A program made the position numbers and the translations under genes. Shown here piece by piece: positions 55,806-64,000 of a stretch of DNA of 64,000 nucleotides. The first letter of the stretch is position 1; the number at the start of each line of letters is the position of its first letter. Where the stretch lies: NCBI GenBank assembly GCA_030683155.1, contig JAUXMV010000001.1, positions 62,001-126,000 of the forward strand, read 5' to 3'. The notes below the pieces were generated by a model, which was not told the origin of the DNA, ran no database searches, and was given only the letters and a program-made list of their open reading frames with translations. Origin of the DNA: Bacteroidales bacterium. Lineage in GTDB: Bacteria; Bacteroidota; Bacteroidia; Bacteroidales; F082.

Positions 55806-58013
55806 ATGGCAACTATTAATTTTTATCTCGACAAACCAGACAAAAAGGGGATTGCTCCTATTCACTTAAGAATTAACTGTTCTGGCACACAAATTAAGTT
55901 AGCAACAGGGCAAAAAATTGACCCAGAGCTTTTTGACAAAAAAAGACAACGAGTTAAAGGAATTTCAATTGAAGCGACTGAAACAAATCACTATTTGAAA
56001 TTTCTCAATGAACGAGCAGACGAGCTTTTACATCATTCAAACAAAAAAACTTTTTCGCAAGACGAGATTAAAGAAATTCTCAATCAGTATATAGACGGTT
56101 ACAGAGAAAATAACACAGTCAATATTGTAAAGGAACAGATTTCGCTTTACGGTAAACCTTTCACTTTTATTGATTTATTTGCAGGTGCAGGTGGTTTTAG
56201 TGAAGGCTTTTTACAATCAGAAGTGCATAACAAATTCTTTGACTTCATTGCAGCAAGCGACATAAACGAAAATTGCGAACTCACTCACATAGTAAGATAT
56301 AATCATCAACTTGGGTTGAATGTGGAATTTTTGAAACAAGACATAACTGAACCTGATTTTTTAGATAACCTTTTAAAAAAGATTGGCAACAAAAAAATTG
56401 ATGTGGTTTGTGGCGGTCCACCTTGCCAGAGTTTTAGTCTAGCAGGAAAGAGAAAGAAGTTTGATAAAAAAGATGATTTATTTTCACACTACTTAGAAGT
56501 AATTAAGGTATTGCAACCGAAGTATTTCGTAATGGAGAATGTAAAAGGCATTCTTACAAAGGAAAATGGAAAAATAAAGGATTTAATCATTCAAGAAATC
56601 AATTCGATAGTTGATGTAAAAGAAATTCCTATTTTAGTTTCATTTATCAGAAAAATGAAGTCTGATAAGAATAGCTTTTTGCTTGAAAGTATTGTAAAAC
56701 GAGTTGAAATTGAAAAACTAAGGAATGCTGAAATTGAAGCTGGTAGAGAAGAATTTATTCGATTTGTTGATAATAGATTCAAGCAACTCACACCAAAAAT
56801 AGCTGATTACAAAACCAGCAAGACGGATTCAAGAATAAATACCATTAGACACGGGTTTAACATTCTTGCCCGAACCAAAGAATGGGAAAAACTGAAACGT
56901 GACATCATTAAAGAGAAAGACTTCTGCAATATTGATAGTGACACATTTGTAGAAAAATTCACGACTTTTTTAACCCATATCGGGTCTGAGAGTGTAATTG
57001 AACAAATTGAATTTGCATTTAATGAACTCAAAGTTCCTTTCGACTATAAAAAAGACTGTACTGATATTATAACAGCTCTTAAAATTTATACAAATTCGTT
57101 TGATGAAACAATTGATATCCTATTGAACCTATCTTCTGACAAGGAGAAATCCGAACTCAACAAAATTCTGGACAGCATTAGGCTTTACAAAATTGAAAAA
57201 CCATTTGTAGCAAACGCTTCAAATTATGGTGTTCCTCAAAACCGTGAACGTGTCCTTTTTATTGGTTGTAGAAAAGACCAGAAATTTATTTCGGAAATAC
57301 CACCTACCGTAAAGGAAAATGAAAAAGTAACCATTTTTGAAGCCCTATACGACCTTGATTTTATAGGTAATAATCAAGAAGCTCACCACTATGAATTAGT
57401 TGATATTTCAAAGCAATTTAACGGCACAGCCGAAAAAATGAAAAGCCTTTTGAAGAAAAGGACTATTGACGGCAAGGAAAATTCTAAGACTGGAAAATCA
57501 TTTGCAGAATGGTCAAGAGAAGGTCGATTAATAGAAAGATATCAACCTAAAACAAAACCTTTCTACGTGAGAAATTTTGAAGGACTTCAAAAGGGAGAAA
57601 AATATTTTGACATTCTAAATAACCACAAAACAAGCAATCAAAATGATGATGTAATCAAACGTCTTGATATTATTCTTAAAAACGGAGATTATAAAAAGGC
57701 TCAATGTGATATAGATGAATGCGGGTTGACATCTAATAAAAGAAATTACAATGTATTGAAACCAGATGAACAAAGTTCAACCATTATGACAATACCAGAT
57801 GATTATGTTCACTATAACTCACCAAGAGCTTTAACAGTTCGTGAAATGGCAAGACTTCAATCATTTGATGATTCGTTTGTTTTTCAGGGAAAGCGTTCAA
57901 CTGGTGGTAACAATAGAAAGACAGAAGTTCCGCAATACACTTTGGTTGGAAATGCAATACCACCATTATTGGCAAGAGCAATTGCCACAGAGATTTTAAA
58001 ACATATTAAATGA
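55806..58013 (+). CDS. C5 cytosine methyltransferase fused to an integrase Arm domain
   Basis: In this 735-residue protein residues 1-100 are an Arm DNA-binding domain of Bacteroidetes tyrosine recombinases (MATINFYLDKPDKKG, PIHLRINCSGTQIKLATGQ). From about 118 it is a C5 DNA methyltransferase: motif I FIDLFAGAGG (121-130), motif IV GGPPCQSFS with catalytic Cys207, motif VI MENV (244), motif VIII NRERVLFIG (about 480), then LTVREMARLQSF and the final QYTLVGNAIPPLLARAIA. About 190 extra residues lie between motifs VI and VIII. ATG 55806 is chosen because the Arm domain begins there. The nuclease gene overlaps by four bases, so this is the protective enzyme of the pair. Confidence 0.93.
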   Translation: MATINFYLDKPDKKGIAPIHLRINCSGTQIKLATGQKIDPELFDKKRQRVKGISIEATETNHYLKFLNERADELLHHSNKKTFSQDEIKEILNQYIDGYRENNTVNIVKEQISLYGKPFTFIDLFAGAGGFSEGFLQSEVHNKFFDFIAASDINENCELTHIVRYNHQLGLNVEFLKQDITEPDFLDNLLKKIGNKKIDVVCGGPPCQSFSLAGKRKKFDKKDDLFSHYLEVIKVLQPKYFVMENVKGILTKENGKIKDLIIQEINSIVDVKEIPILVSFIRKMKSDKNSFLLESIVKRVEIEKLRNAEIEAGREEFIRFVDNRFKQLTPKIADYKTSKTDSRINTIRHGFNILARTKEWEKLKRDIIKEKDFCNIDSDTFVEKFTTFLTHIGSESVIEQIEFAFNELKVPFDYKKDCTDIITALKIYTNSFDETIDILLNLSSDKEKSELNKILDSIRLYKIEKPFVANASNYGVPQNRERVLFIGCRKDQKFISEIPPTVKENEKVTIFEALYDLDFIGNNQEAHHYELVDISKQFNGTAEKMKSLLKKRTIDGKENSKTGKSFAEWSREGRLIERYQPKTKPFYVRNFEGLQKGEKYFDILNNHKTSNQNDDVIKRLDIILKNGDYKKAQCDIDECGLTSNKRNYNVLKPDEQSSTIMTIPDDYVHYNSPRALTVREMARLQSFDDSFVFQGKRSTGGNNRKTEVPQYTLVGNAIPPLLARAIATEILKHIK

Positions 58014-59188
58014 GAGTACTAACAGAAACTGAACAATCAAAAATAAAAATTCTGACCAAAAATCAGGTTTCTCTTTCTCTAATTGAACCAACTGAAACTG
58101 GTTTAAAGAAATCTATTATGGATGCCACTGGTTCGGTTAGAAGTTTTCTAAAGGAGAACAACATTCACGACTATGACATACAAGGACAAGGTCCAGAAAA
58201 CAAAGTTCAAATCGATGCTCTCATTTATAAGGAATATCAAGTAATTCGTTCCACAGCTTCTTTATACAGACCACAAACAAAAAAAGGAGACCCAAGAATT
58301 TGGTTTTCGTGGCTAACAAAGATTGCAAGTCCAAATGATATAGTAGCAATTATATTTTTTGATGATTGTCTTCATGTTTTTAACCTAACAAGGCTTGATA
58401 TTGGTGTATTGATGAAATCCACTTTAACCAATCCATTTAAAGAGTTAATTTCTGCAATAAATTTTGAAGAAAGCGAAATAGCAATTGAATTACTCAACAA
58501 GCTAAAACTAATTGCTAGTGAAGGTTATGTAAAGTCTGTTGTGAATTCAGACACAGGAATCGGGAGAACAATCGAACTATTACTTGGCATTGAGATGAAT
58601 TCTTCAAAATCTCCAGATTATAAGGGCATTGAATTAAAATCATTTAGAGACTCTCGTAACAATAGAAAAGGTCTTTTTGGAAAAACACCAGATTGGGAAC
58701 TCAGCAAATTTAAGTCCCGAGTTGAGATTTTAGATGCTTTCGGGTATTGGGAAATGGGTGTTTTTCGCTTATACAATACCATAAGGGGAACTGGTAGAAA
58801 TGCTCAAGGTTTAATCTTAAAAATAGAAGATAAAAAAGATTGGTTAGTTGAAAATTCTGACAGACAAGAAATTGGGGATTTTTTAGTATGGAAGTTAGAG
58901 ACTTTAAGAAAAGAACTTCAAAAAAAACACAAAGAAACATTTTGGATCAGGGCAGACAGTAAAATTGAAAATAATGATGAGTATTTCCATTTTAAAGAAG
59001 TTGAGCATACTAAGAATCCAATGGTTGATAAATTTGAGATTTTAGTTGAAACTGGTGCTATTACACTTGATTACCCAATTAAAAGAATGCCAGATGGGAA
59101 AGTGATAGACAAGGGATGCAATTTTAAATTAAAAGCGAATTGTTTAGACCTGTTATTTCCGCCAAGTGAAATTTATACTTTGGTATAA
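58010..59188 (+). CDS. Type II restriction endonuclease, MvaI/BcnI family
   Basis: This 392-residue nuclease starts inside the methyltransferase stop (ATGA). The catalytic core of the MvaI/BcnI family is visible: TGIGRTIELLLGIEMN, then SPDYKGIELKSFR with Asp203, Glu208 and Lys210, the D-(x)n-E-x-K metal site. The later part has WELSKFKSRVEIL and the family end NFKLKANCLDLLFPP. MvaI cuts CCWGG and BcnI CCSGG as monomers, so a CC-N-GG-type target methylated on carbon 5 is plausible. The first 170 residues (IHDYDIQGQGPENKVQIDALIY, STASLYRPQTKKGDPRIWFSWLTK) match the usual N-terminal extension. Confidence 0.9.
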   Translation: MRVLTETEQSKIKILTKNQVSLSLIEPTETGLKKSIMDATGSVRSFLKENNIHDYDIQGQGPENKVQIDALIYKEYQVIRSTASLYRPQTKKGDPRIWFSWLTKIASPNDIVAIIFFDDCLHVFNLTRLDIGVLMKSTLTNPFKELISAINFEESEIAIELLNKLKLIASEGYVKSVVNSDTGIGRTIELLLGIEMNSSKSPDYKGIELKSFRDSRNNRKGLFGKTPDWELSKFKSRVEILDAFGYWEMGVFRLYNTIRGTGRNAQGLILKIEDKKDWLVENSDRQEIGDFLVWKLETLRKELQKKHKETFWIRADSKIENNDEYFHFKEVEHTKNPMVDKFEILVETGAITLDYPIKRMPDGKVIDKGCNFKLKANCLDLLFPPSEIYTLV

Positions 59189-59496
59189 ATATGCTAATGC
59201 TCCATTGCCATATTCATTGCCAAGAAGCATTAGCCCAAACTCTAACCAAAGCTTTCCAAATAACTTGCTAAGTCAGTGCGCAAAAGAATTAGAAAAATAG
59301 GAAATTGAAAGTAGATGTTTATAGGAACCACAATCAAACTGCAATAAGCGGCAAAAATCATATGTCGAAAAATCCATTTTGAAAGCGTGCAATTTATCTA
59401 ATCTACTGCGTTTTTTTTAGGTTAGTATTTCAAAACTCTAAATGCCACTATTAACTTATTAAAATAAATCAAACATTAAAACCCCCAACCCCAAAA
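59189..59496. other. Intergenic stretch after the restriction gene
   Basis: No gene is supported. GCTAATGCT (59193-59201) and AGCATTAGC (59226-59234) form a nine-base stem just after the stop; there is no T tract, so it could be a weak terminator or a recombination-type palindrome. Confidence 0.5.
59193..59234. repeat. Inverted repeat after the restriction gene
   Basis: These are perfect nine-base arms with a 24-base loop that holds two ATTGCCA-like copies. It starts five bases after the stop codon of the nuclease. Confidence 0.5.
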
Positions 59497-60609
59497 ATGA
59501 ACCCCCTCATCTTTCAAAATATCAGCAAAATCATTGAACGCGACAGCAAGTCAACGACTTATAAGTTTGCGCTTTTGCGGGGGGTGATCGATATCATACA
59601 GGATAATTCGCCTTTCATTGCGTTCGAAAATGGCAGAGTGATTTTTCCGACGGGATTGCTGATCGAAAAATGGATGATGTATTACTATCCGATATTGGAA
59701 TCTGTGACGAATATCCCTCAGATCAACGGGGAAACAAACATTGCTTTTGGGGTTCATCTGAAGAAAATTATCACTGCCTACGATACGATGGGTGGCTTTT
59801 CGGCTTTCTATAACGATTTGAAAAACAAGGGAATTCCAAGTGACCTGCAAGATGACTTTTTCGCATTGGCGAAGAAATTGAAGGAAACCATCACAGCGAT
59901 GCCAATGAAATATATTGGTCGTTCTGTGAGTGACGATTACTATTCAATTTTCAGGATTGAATCCCGAAGCGTCAGACAAAATACATCAGATGTAGATCTT
60001 GAATTTTTGATAAAGACCTCCGGCACTTTTTCCATTCCGGTCGAATACTATGAAGCATTCAAGCTCCTGGGAAGTTTCATCAGTGGACAGGATTCAATTC
60101 TTTTTAAGTGGGCTGAGTTTTCCGTGAATGCCTCAAAGAAGAAACTGTCTGTAGAAAAAGTAGTGAACGAAGTCTTGCGAGGTCCTATCACAGAAAGAGA
60201 AATTGAAGAAGCCAAACTGATTTACAGAAACATTTTGAAGAAAGAAGGAAAAGTCTATTGCGTCTGGACAGGCAAAGCGCTTTCCAGGTATGATGTTGAC
60301 CATATGATTCCATTTTCTGTCTGGAAAAATAATGACTTATGGAATCTGCTGCCTTCAAATTCAGTAATCAACAATCAGAAGCGGGCCAGGATACCGTCGA
60401 TGGAAATGATTGAGAAAAGAAAAGATATAATCCTTGATTACTGGGAGCTTATCAACGAAAATCAAACGCAAAGATTTCAAAAGGAAATCAGGGTTTCTCT
60501 TCTTGGCAACAGTGCCGCAGAGGATTGGCAGCAGGCAGGCATCGCACAGCTGAAAAGCAGTTGCAATTTTTTAATCACTAACCGCGGATATGAGGAATGG
60601 AACATTTAA
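59497..60609 (+). CDS. HNH endonuclease
   Basis: In this 370-residue nuclease the first 230 residues are a helical and mixed domain without known motif (KYIGRSVSDDYYSIFRIESRSVRQ). Residues about 250-300 hold the HNH core: VYCVWTGKALSRYDVDHMIPFSVWKNNDLWNLLPSNSVINNQKR. The metal-binding Asp268-His269, the central NLLP with its Asn, and the final NNQK are intact. Only one of the usual zinc-knuckle cysteines is seen. The next gene starts 13 bases before its stop, so the two form a fixed pair. A defence or mobile-DNA role is inferred from the neighbourhood. Confidence 0.88.
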   Translation: MNPLIFQNISKIIERDSKSTTYKFALLRGVIDIIQDNSPFIAFENGRVIFPTGLLIEKWMMYYYPILESVTNIPQINGETNIAFGVHLKKIITAYDTMGGFSAFYNDLKNKGIPSDLQDDFFALAKKLKETITAMPMKYIGRSVSDDYYSIFRIESRSVRQNTSDVDLEFLIKTSGTFSIPVEYYEAFKLLGSFISGQDSILFKWAEFSVNASKKKLSVEKVVNEVLRGPITEREIEEAKLIYRNILKKEGKVYCVWTGKALSRYDVDHMIPFSVWKNNDLWNLLPSNSVINNQKRARIPSMEMIEKRKDIILDYWELINENQTQRFQKEIRVSLLGNSAAEDWQQAGIAQLKSSCNFLITNRGYEEWNI

Positions 60610-61463
60610 AGTCAAATCAATACAACCACCTTACAGCGAAAGAAAGAGAAACACTCTCTTTTCCGGCCAGACTGTTGTTAAATAAAAATCTGCTGGCAGG
60701 GGAGGTGCTGGATTTTGGCTGTGGCTTCGGCAAAGATGTTGAATTGCTGTCGGCGAAAGGAATTGACATTACAGCTTACGACAAGCATTATTTTCCGGAA
60801 TACCCGGCAAAGAAATTCGATACCATCATTTGTCTTTATGTGCTGAATGTTTTGATGCAGGAAGAGCAGACAAATGTATTAATGGAAATTTCACAGCTGC
60901 TGAAGCCTTCAGGAAAAGCCTATTTTGCCGTGAGAAGGGATATACAATATGAAGGTTTCAGAACCCATAAAATTCATCAAAAACCTACCTATCAGTGCAA
61001 TGTGGTTTTAAATTACAAATCATTGTTCAAAAATGATAATTGTGAAATATACGAATATCAGCATTTCAATCAACTTAAACGAATTGCAAATACTGAGTGT
61101 TCGTTTTGCAATCCCGATGCCGTAAGCGAACTGCTTTTAGAGTCTGCTACAGTCTATGCCATTTTTGACAAGTTTCCTGTTAACGAAGGTCACGCTCTGA
61201 TTATTCCTAAAAAGCATTGTGCAGATTATTTCCGGCTTTCCTTCAAAGAGCAATCTGCCTGCTGGTTTATGGTGAACAAAGTCAAGGAGATATTGCAAAA
61301 GAGATACAATCCTGATGGCTTCAATATTGGAATCAACATCCATAAAGCAGCCGGACAAACAATATCGCATGTGCATATACATTTAATTCCACGCTACAAA
61401 GGCGATGTCAAAGAACCCAGAGGCGGCGTAAGAGGGGTGATTCCGGAGAAGAGGAGTTATTGA
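60597..61463 (+). CDS. Methyltransferase-HIT fusion protein
   Basis: This 288-residue protein has two enzymatic domains. Residues 1-150 are a class I SAM methyltransferase: motif I LDFGCGFGKDVELL (Asp39-Gly45), then a late strand SGKAYFAVRRD. Residues about 165-288 are a HIT-family nucleotide hydrolase/transferase: CSFCN at the start, ALIIPKKH, and the histidine triad HVHIHLIPR with His258, His260 and His262. The fusion is a known architecture, and its combined reaction is unknown. It overlaps the HNH gene by 13 bases. A nucleotide-modifying partner for the nuclease is possible. Confidence 0.9.
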   Translation: MEHLKSNQYNHLTAKERETLSFPARLLLNKNLLAGEVLDFGCGFGKDVELLSAKGIDITAYDKHYFPEYPAKKFDTIICLYVLNVLMQEEQTNVLMEISQLLKPSGKAYFAVRRDIQYEGFRTHKIHQKPTYQCNVVLNYKSLFKNDNCEIYEYQHFNQLKRIANTECSFCNPDAVSELLLESATVYAIFDKFPVNEGHALIIPKKHCADYFRLSFKEQSACWFMVNKVKEILQKRYNPDGFNIGINIHKAAGQTISHVHIHLIPRYKGDVKEPRGGVRGVIPEKRSY

Positions 61464-61474
61464 GGGTTCTCTTA

Positions 61475-61506
61475 AAGTCTGAAGGTCTGAAGGTCTGAAG
61501 GTCTGG
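61475..61506. repeat. AAGGTCTG tandem repeat
   Basis: Four consecutive eight-base units vary around AAGGTCTG. The same unit occurs irregularly at about 42798-42840 and 47075-47115 inside the dispersed module. It follows the HIT-fusion stop by 11 bases. Confidence 0.7.
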
Positions 61507-61530
61507 ATTACTCGTTATAATGGAACGCGG

Positions 61531-61774
61531 ATGACGCTGATCTGCACTGATTTTGATCTGCGTAAATCTGCTCAATCTGCGCCTGCCACGTAGCGAAGCA
61601 TACTGTGGTCATCCGCGTTCAATTCTTTTTGTAAAGCTGATGATGCTTATTTGCTTTAGATGAACGCAGATTTCGGATCATACTTCCTCCCATTCCGGCA
61701 TATTGACCCCCTTTCGTCGGAGTTTGCTAAAACTTTAAAGGTTGTTCAGATTGTTTCCGCCACTGCGGACAGGC
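61531..61774. repeat. 244-bp direct repeat, copy 1
   Basis: This is nearly identical to 63338-63582 (one indel and a handful of substitutions). It contains ATGACGCTGATCTGCACTGA, GAAGCATACTGTGGTCATCC and GGTTGTTCAGATTGTTTCCG. It is not coding in any frame that I can support. Confidence 0.85.
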
Positions 61775-61872
61775 AGGGTTCAGGTTTCGGGGTTTAGGCT
61801 CTTTTTCCTTTTTCCTTGGCTCTTATCTCTTATCACTTGGCACTTTGAGGTTTGTTCGGTGAGGCTTCTGCA

Positions 61873-63057
61873 TTATAAAAACCAGGGGTAAATGATATGC
61901 TTTTGATTATCCGGTGTGTTACTTACAATATAATAGTTTTGGATCGAAAGTTTATCAGCAAGTTTTTCAAGTTTGCGGATATCGGGTTCAATTGCTTTTT
62001 GCTTTACCTCGAGGGCGATTTCGTCATTGAGTATGAAATCAATCTCAGCAGTATTCCTCATGTTGTAATAAGACAGTTTACCGTAATGCTGTAACTGATT
62101 GGCCACAGTGGTTTCAAGTAGTTGACCTGCAGTTGTTTTGGTTATCAGGTTAAGCATTCCGGTATCTGAGAAATAGACTTTCTTGCCACCTGCCACACTG
62201 CGATCAACGCTTTTTGTATATTTAGGTATCAGTCGAAGGAAAAATGTGCCTTCAAGAAATTCGAGATAGTTATATGTTTTCACCCTGTTGATGCCCAGCT
62301 CCGACGAAAGGCGCGTTACGTCGAGGATATTGCCATTGCGTGGTCCCAACAAAATGATGAGGTCGCGTAACTCTTTTATATCTTTCAATTCACTGAAAAC
62401 CTTGATGTCCTTTTCGAAAAATGAAGCAAAGATATTTTTCAGAATCAAATTTTTTGTGGCGTAATCTGCTGTGAGTGCCACTTCCGGAAATCCTCCAAAT
62501 TCCATATATTGATCATATAACTCTCTGCGCTTGATGATGTTGTATGGGCTATGGGTCGATGTTGTCTCCTCAAAATCAGGTTGTAGCTCTGATTCAGGCA
62601 AAAGCGCATTGAAATATAAGTATTCTCTGTAGGTTAATGGATGCAGGGTATAAAGAAACTTTCTGCCACTGAGCGATTCGGGGAAGAGGTTTCGTAAATA
62701 ATAATTGGAAGAGCCGGTAACAATGAATTTTAGCCCATAATGATCAATAAGGTATTTGATCGTTTTTGTAATTTCCGGAAAATTCTGAATTTCATCGATA
62801 CAGACCAAAAAACGCTCTCCTTCCTTGGCGTCTGCCAAACGTTGCAGATCCCTAAAAATTCTGTTGAAGTCGTTGTTCTCAAACAGCATCTGATCCAATG
62901 GGTTGTCGAAATCGAACCACACATATTTAGCGTCCCATGCTGTTACAAGTTGTTTCATCAGTGTTGTTTTCCCAACCTGCCGCATGCCTGTAATGACTAT
63001 TGCATTTTTATGGTGTAACTGGGTTGATATCGTATGAAAAAGGGCACGTTTAAACAT
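61873..63057 (-). CDS. AAA family ATPase with DUF4143 domain
   Basis: In this 394-residue ATPase residues 15-150 are an AAA_14 domain: Walker A GMRQVGKTTLMKQ, Walker B FLVCIDEIQNFPEI, sensor FIVTGSSNYYLRNLF and the LSGRKFLYTLHPLTYREYL segment. Residues about 200-394 are the DUF4143 domain with a small winged-helix and PD-(D/E)XK-like strand region (AEIDFILNDEIALEVKQKAIEPD). This family is scattered across mobile and accessory regions of bacteria and archaea, and its role is not settled. It is bracketed by the two 244-bp repeats. A second, partial member lies at the right edge. Confidence 0.93.
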   Translation of the reverse strand: MFKRALFHTISTQLHHKNAIVITGMRQVGKTTLMKQLVTAWDAKYVWFDFDNPLDQMLFENNDFNRIFRDLQRLADAKEGERFLVCIDEIQNFPEITKTIKYLIDHYGLKFIVTGSSNYYLRNLFPESLSGRKFLYTLHPLTYREYLYFNALLPESELQPDFEETTSTHSPYNIIKRRELYDQYMEFGGFPEVALTADYATKNLILKNIFASFFEKDIKVFSELKDIKELRDLIILLGPRNGNILDVTRLSSELGINRVKTYNYLEFLEGTFFLRLIPKYTKSVDRSVAGGKKVYFSDTGMLNLITKTTAGQLLETTVANQLQHYGKLSYYNMRNTAEIDFILNDEIALEVKQKAIEPDIRKLEKLADKLSIQNYYIVSNTPDNQKHIIYPWFL

Positions 63058-63220
63058 AGTGTAAATTTATTTTTACAAATATACGCATATTTGTAAAAGA
63101 ATTCAATGTTTATAGATCAAAATTGGCGAATGGTCTTTGGATTTTGGCGCTTAGCTTAGCACTTGGTGGCTCTTTGAGGTTTGTTCGGATTGTTTCCGCC
63201 ACGGCAGGACAGGCAGGGTT

Positions 63221-63234
63221 TCCGCCACGGCGGA
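63221..63234. repeat. REP-like palindrome TCCGCC-GGCGGA
   Basis: This is the clearest member of a short palindrome family. Other copies or near copies lie at 39694, 43115, 50141, 51771, 61756 and 63564, all in gene-free DNA. Confidence 0.6.
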
Positions 63235-63337
63235 CAGGCGGGGTTTAGGCTCTTTTTCCTTGGCTCTTATTACATAATGGAACGCGGATGACGCTGATTG
63301 AGCGGATGGTCGCGGATTTTTTTAGGTTGGAACAAAG

Positions 63338-63582
63338 ATGACGCTGATCTGCACTGATTTTGATCTGCGTAAATCTGCTCAATCTGAGCCTGCCACGTAG
63401 CGAAGCATACTGTGGTCATCCGCGTTCAATTCTTTTTGTAAAGCTGATGATGCTTATTTGCTTTAGATGAACGCAGATTTCGGATCATACTTCCTGCCAT
63501 TCCGGCATATTGACCCCCTTTTCGGCGGAGTTTGCTAAAACTTTAAAGGTTGTTCAGATTGTTTCCGCCACAGCGGACAGGC
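63338..63582. repeat. 244-bp direct repeat, copy 2
   Basis: This is the second copy of the repeat at 61531-61774, in the same orientation, about 1.8 kb away, so the AAA ATPase gene lies between them. Confidence 0.85.
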
Positions 63583-63665
63583 TGGTTGTTCGGGGTGTTA
63601 CTTTAACTACCACCTAACCACTGACCCTTTCGCCTAAATGCGGCAAGGACTGCTTTCAGCGTCCT

Positions 63666-64000
63666 TTAGTATAAAAAACCAAAAAGCCACAGTGGAACAA
63701 TATTGCTGTAGCCGGTTTCGATTTGATCGCGCAGCACATAGGCGTTTTCAGTCTGTTGTAACTGTTTCCTGCTTTTGTTGGGGCCTCCAATTTCAAAGAG
63801 GTATTTGTTGTCAACAAAAAAATCAGCTGAATCCGGAAGGCTGAGTTGGTGAATACCATCTAGCTGATTGATAAAGAATGTTTCGCGGATATTGCCAATA
63901 TCAGGTTCTGTTGTTTGCGATAATGCCCAGGCCAGGGAAGAATTGTGAAGATAGATTTTGTCAGGCTTTGTAAAATAGCCTGTTGGTGCGCTTTGCTGAC
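63666..64000 (-). CDS. C-terminal part of a second AAA/DUF4143 ATPase (partial)
   Basis: A minus-strand frame enters from the right edge and stops at TAA 63668-63666, giving 110 residues. It reads as the end of a DUF4143-type ATPase: KPDKIYLHNSSLAWALSQ, IGNIRETFFINQL, DFFVDNKYLFEIGGPNKSRKQ and the end NIVPLWLFGFLY. The VDNKYLFEIGG strand is the nuclease-like part of the family. It differs clearly from the neighbouring ATPase at 61873, so the two are paralogues rather than a recent duplication. The N-terminal ATPase domain lies outside the window. Confidence 0.85.
   Translation of the reverse strand, partial: QQSAPTGYFTKPDKIYLHNSSLAWALSQTTEPDIGNIRETFFINQLDGIHQLSLPDSADFFVDNKYLFEIGGPNKSRKQLQQTENAYVLRDQIETGYSNIVPLWLFGFLY

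Larger units (their letters stand above)
61464..61872. other. Repeat-filled gap between the HIT fusion and the ATPase
   Basis: No gene is present. It contains an AAGGTCTG direct repeat (61475-61506), a copy of the 244-bp repeat (61531-61774) and the REP-like palindrome TCCGCCACTGCGGA (61756-61769). Confidence 0.7.
63058..63665. other. Repeat-filled gap between the two ATPase genes
   Basis: No gene is supported. It holds REP-like palindromes (TCCGCCACGGCGGA at 63221-63234, and TCCGCCACAGCGGA at 63564-63577), a fragment starting TGGAACGCGGATGACGCTGA (about 63278) and copy 2 of the 244-bp repeat. Confidence 0.65.

Overview
The window comes from a Bacteroidetes chromosome, most likely a free-living or sediment-type member of the Bacteroidales/Marinilabiliales. 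The evidence is AT-rich DNA, several proteins ending in a type IX secretion (T9SS) sorting domain, BACON, FISUMP, DUF3494 and fasciclin domains, an Arm-type integrase domain of the Bacteroidetes kind, and promoters of the TTTG-N19-21-TAnnTTTG type. No rRNA, tRNA, CRISPR array or recognisable transposase gene is visible.

Positions 1-11,100: the tail of a LuxR-type regulator, two T9SS-exported proteins, a MITE-like palindromic element, a fasciclin protein, an aldo/keto reductase, a TspO homologue, two coupled DoxX-like membrane proteins and a pyridoxamine-phosphate-oxidase-fold protein. Positions 11,100-30,800: a cell-surface region. It holds a small lipoprotein gene broken by an amber codon, a tandem DUF3494 (ice-binding-like) T9SS protein, a small protein with a PID-CTERM-like tail, an O-acyltransferase, a truncated secreted-protein start, a 2508-residue FISUMP/lipase T9SS protein and a 13-repeat BACON protein whose 3' end has decayed.

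Positions 30,800-36,600 (minus strand): a DUF418 membrane protein, a three-gene unit (membrane protein, XRE regulator, double aminotransferase-V protein) with a clear promoter and a candidate operator, and two envelope proteins. Positions 36,900-51,300: small plus-strand genes separated by long repeat-filled gaps (hypotheticals, a TonB-like protein, a bile-acid:sodium symporter-family carrier, a lipoprotein-LytS-LytTR unit, an AraC regulator with an acyltransferase, a T9SS protein). Several gaps share the same dispersed repeat module, one copy of which carries a MITE-like insertion with a matching empty site.

Positions 51,800-64,000 look like a defence island. A mosaic 21-bp repeat array is followed by an unrecognised overlapping gene pair (the second protein is membrane-anchored), then a type II restriction-modification pair (a C5 methyltransferase fused to an integrase Arm DNA-binding domain, plus an MvaI/BcnI-type nuclease), then an HNH nuclease overlapping a methyltransferase-HIT fusion, then two AAA/DUF4143 ATPases with 244-bp direct repeats on either side of the first. 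The unrecognised pair and the Arm-methyltransferase fusion are the best candidates for undescribed biology.
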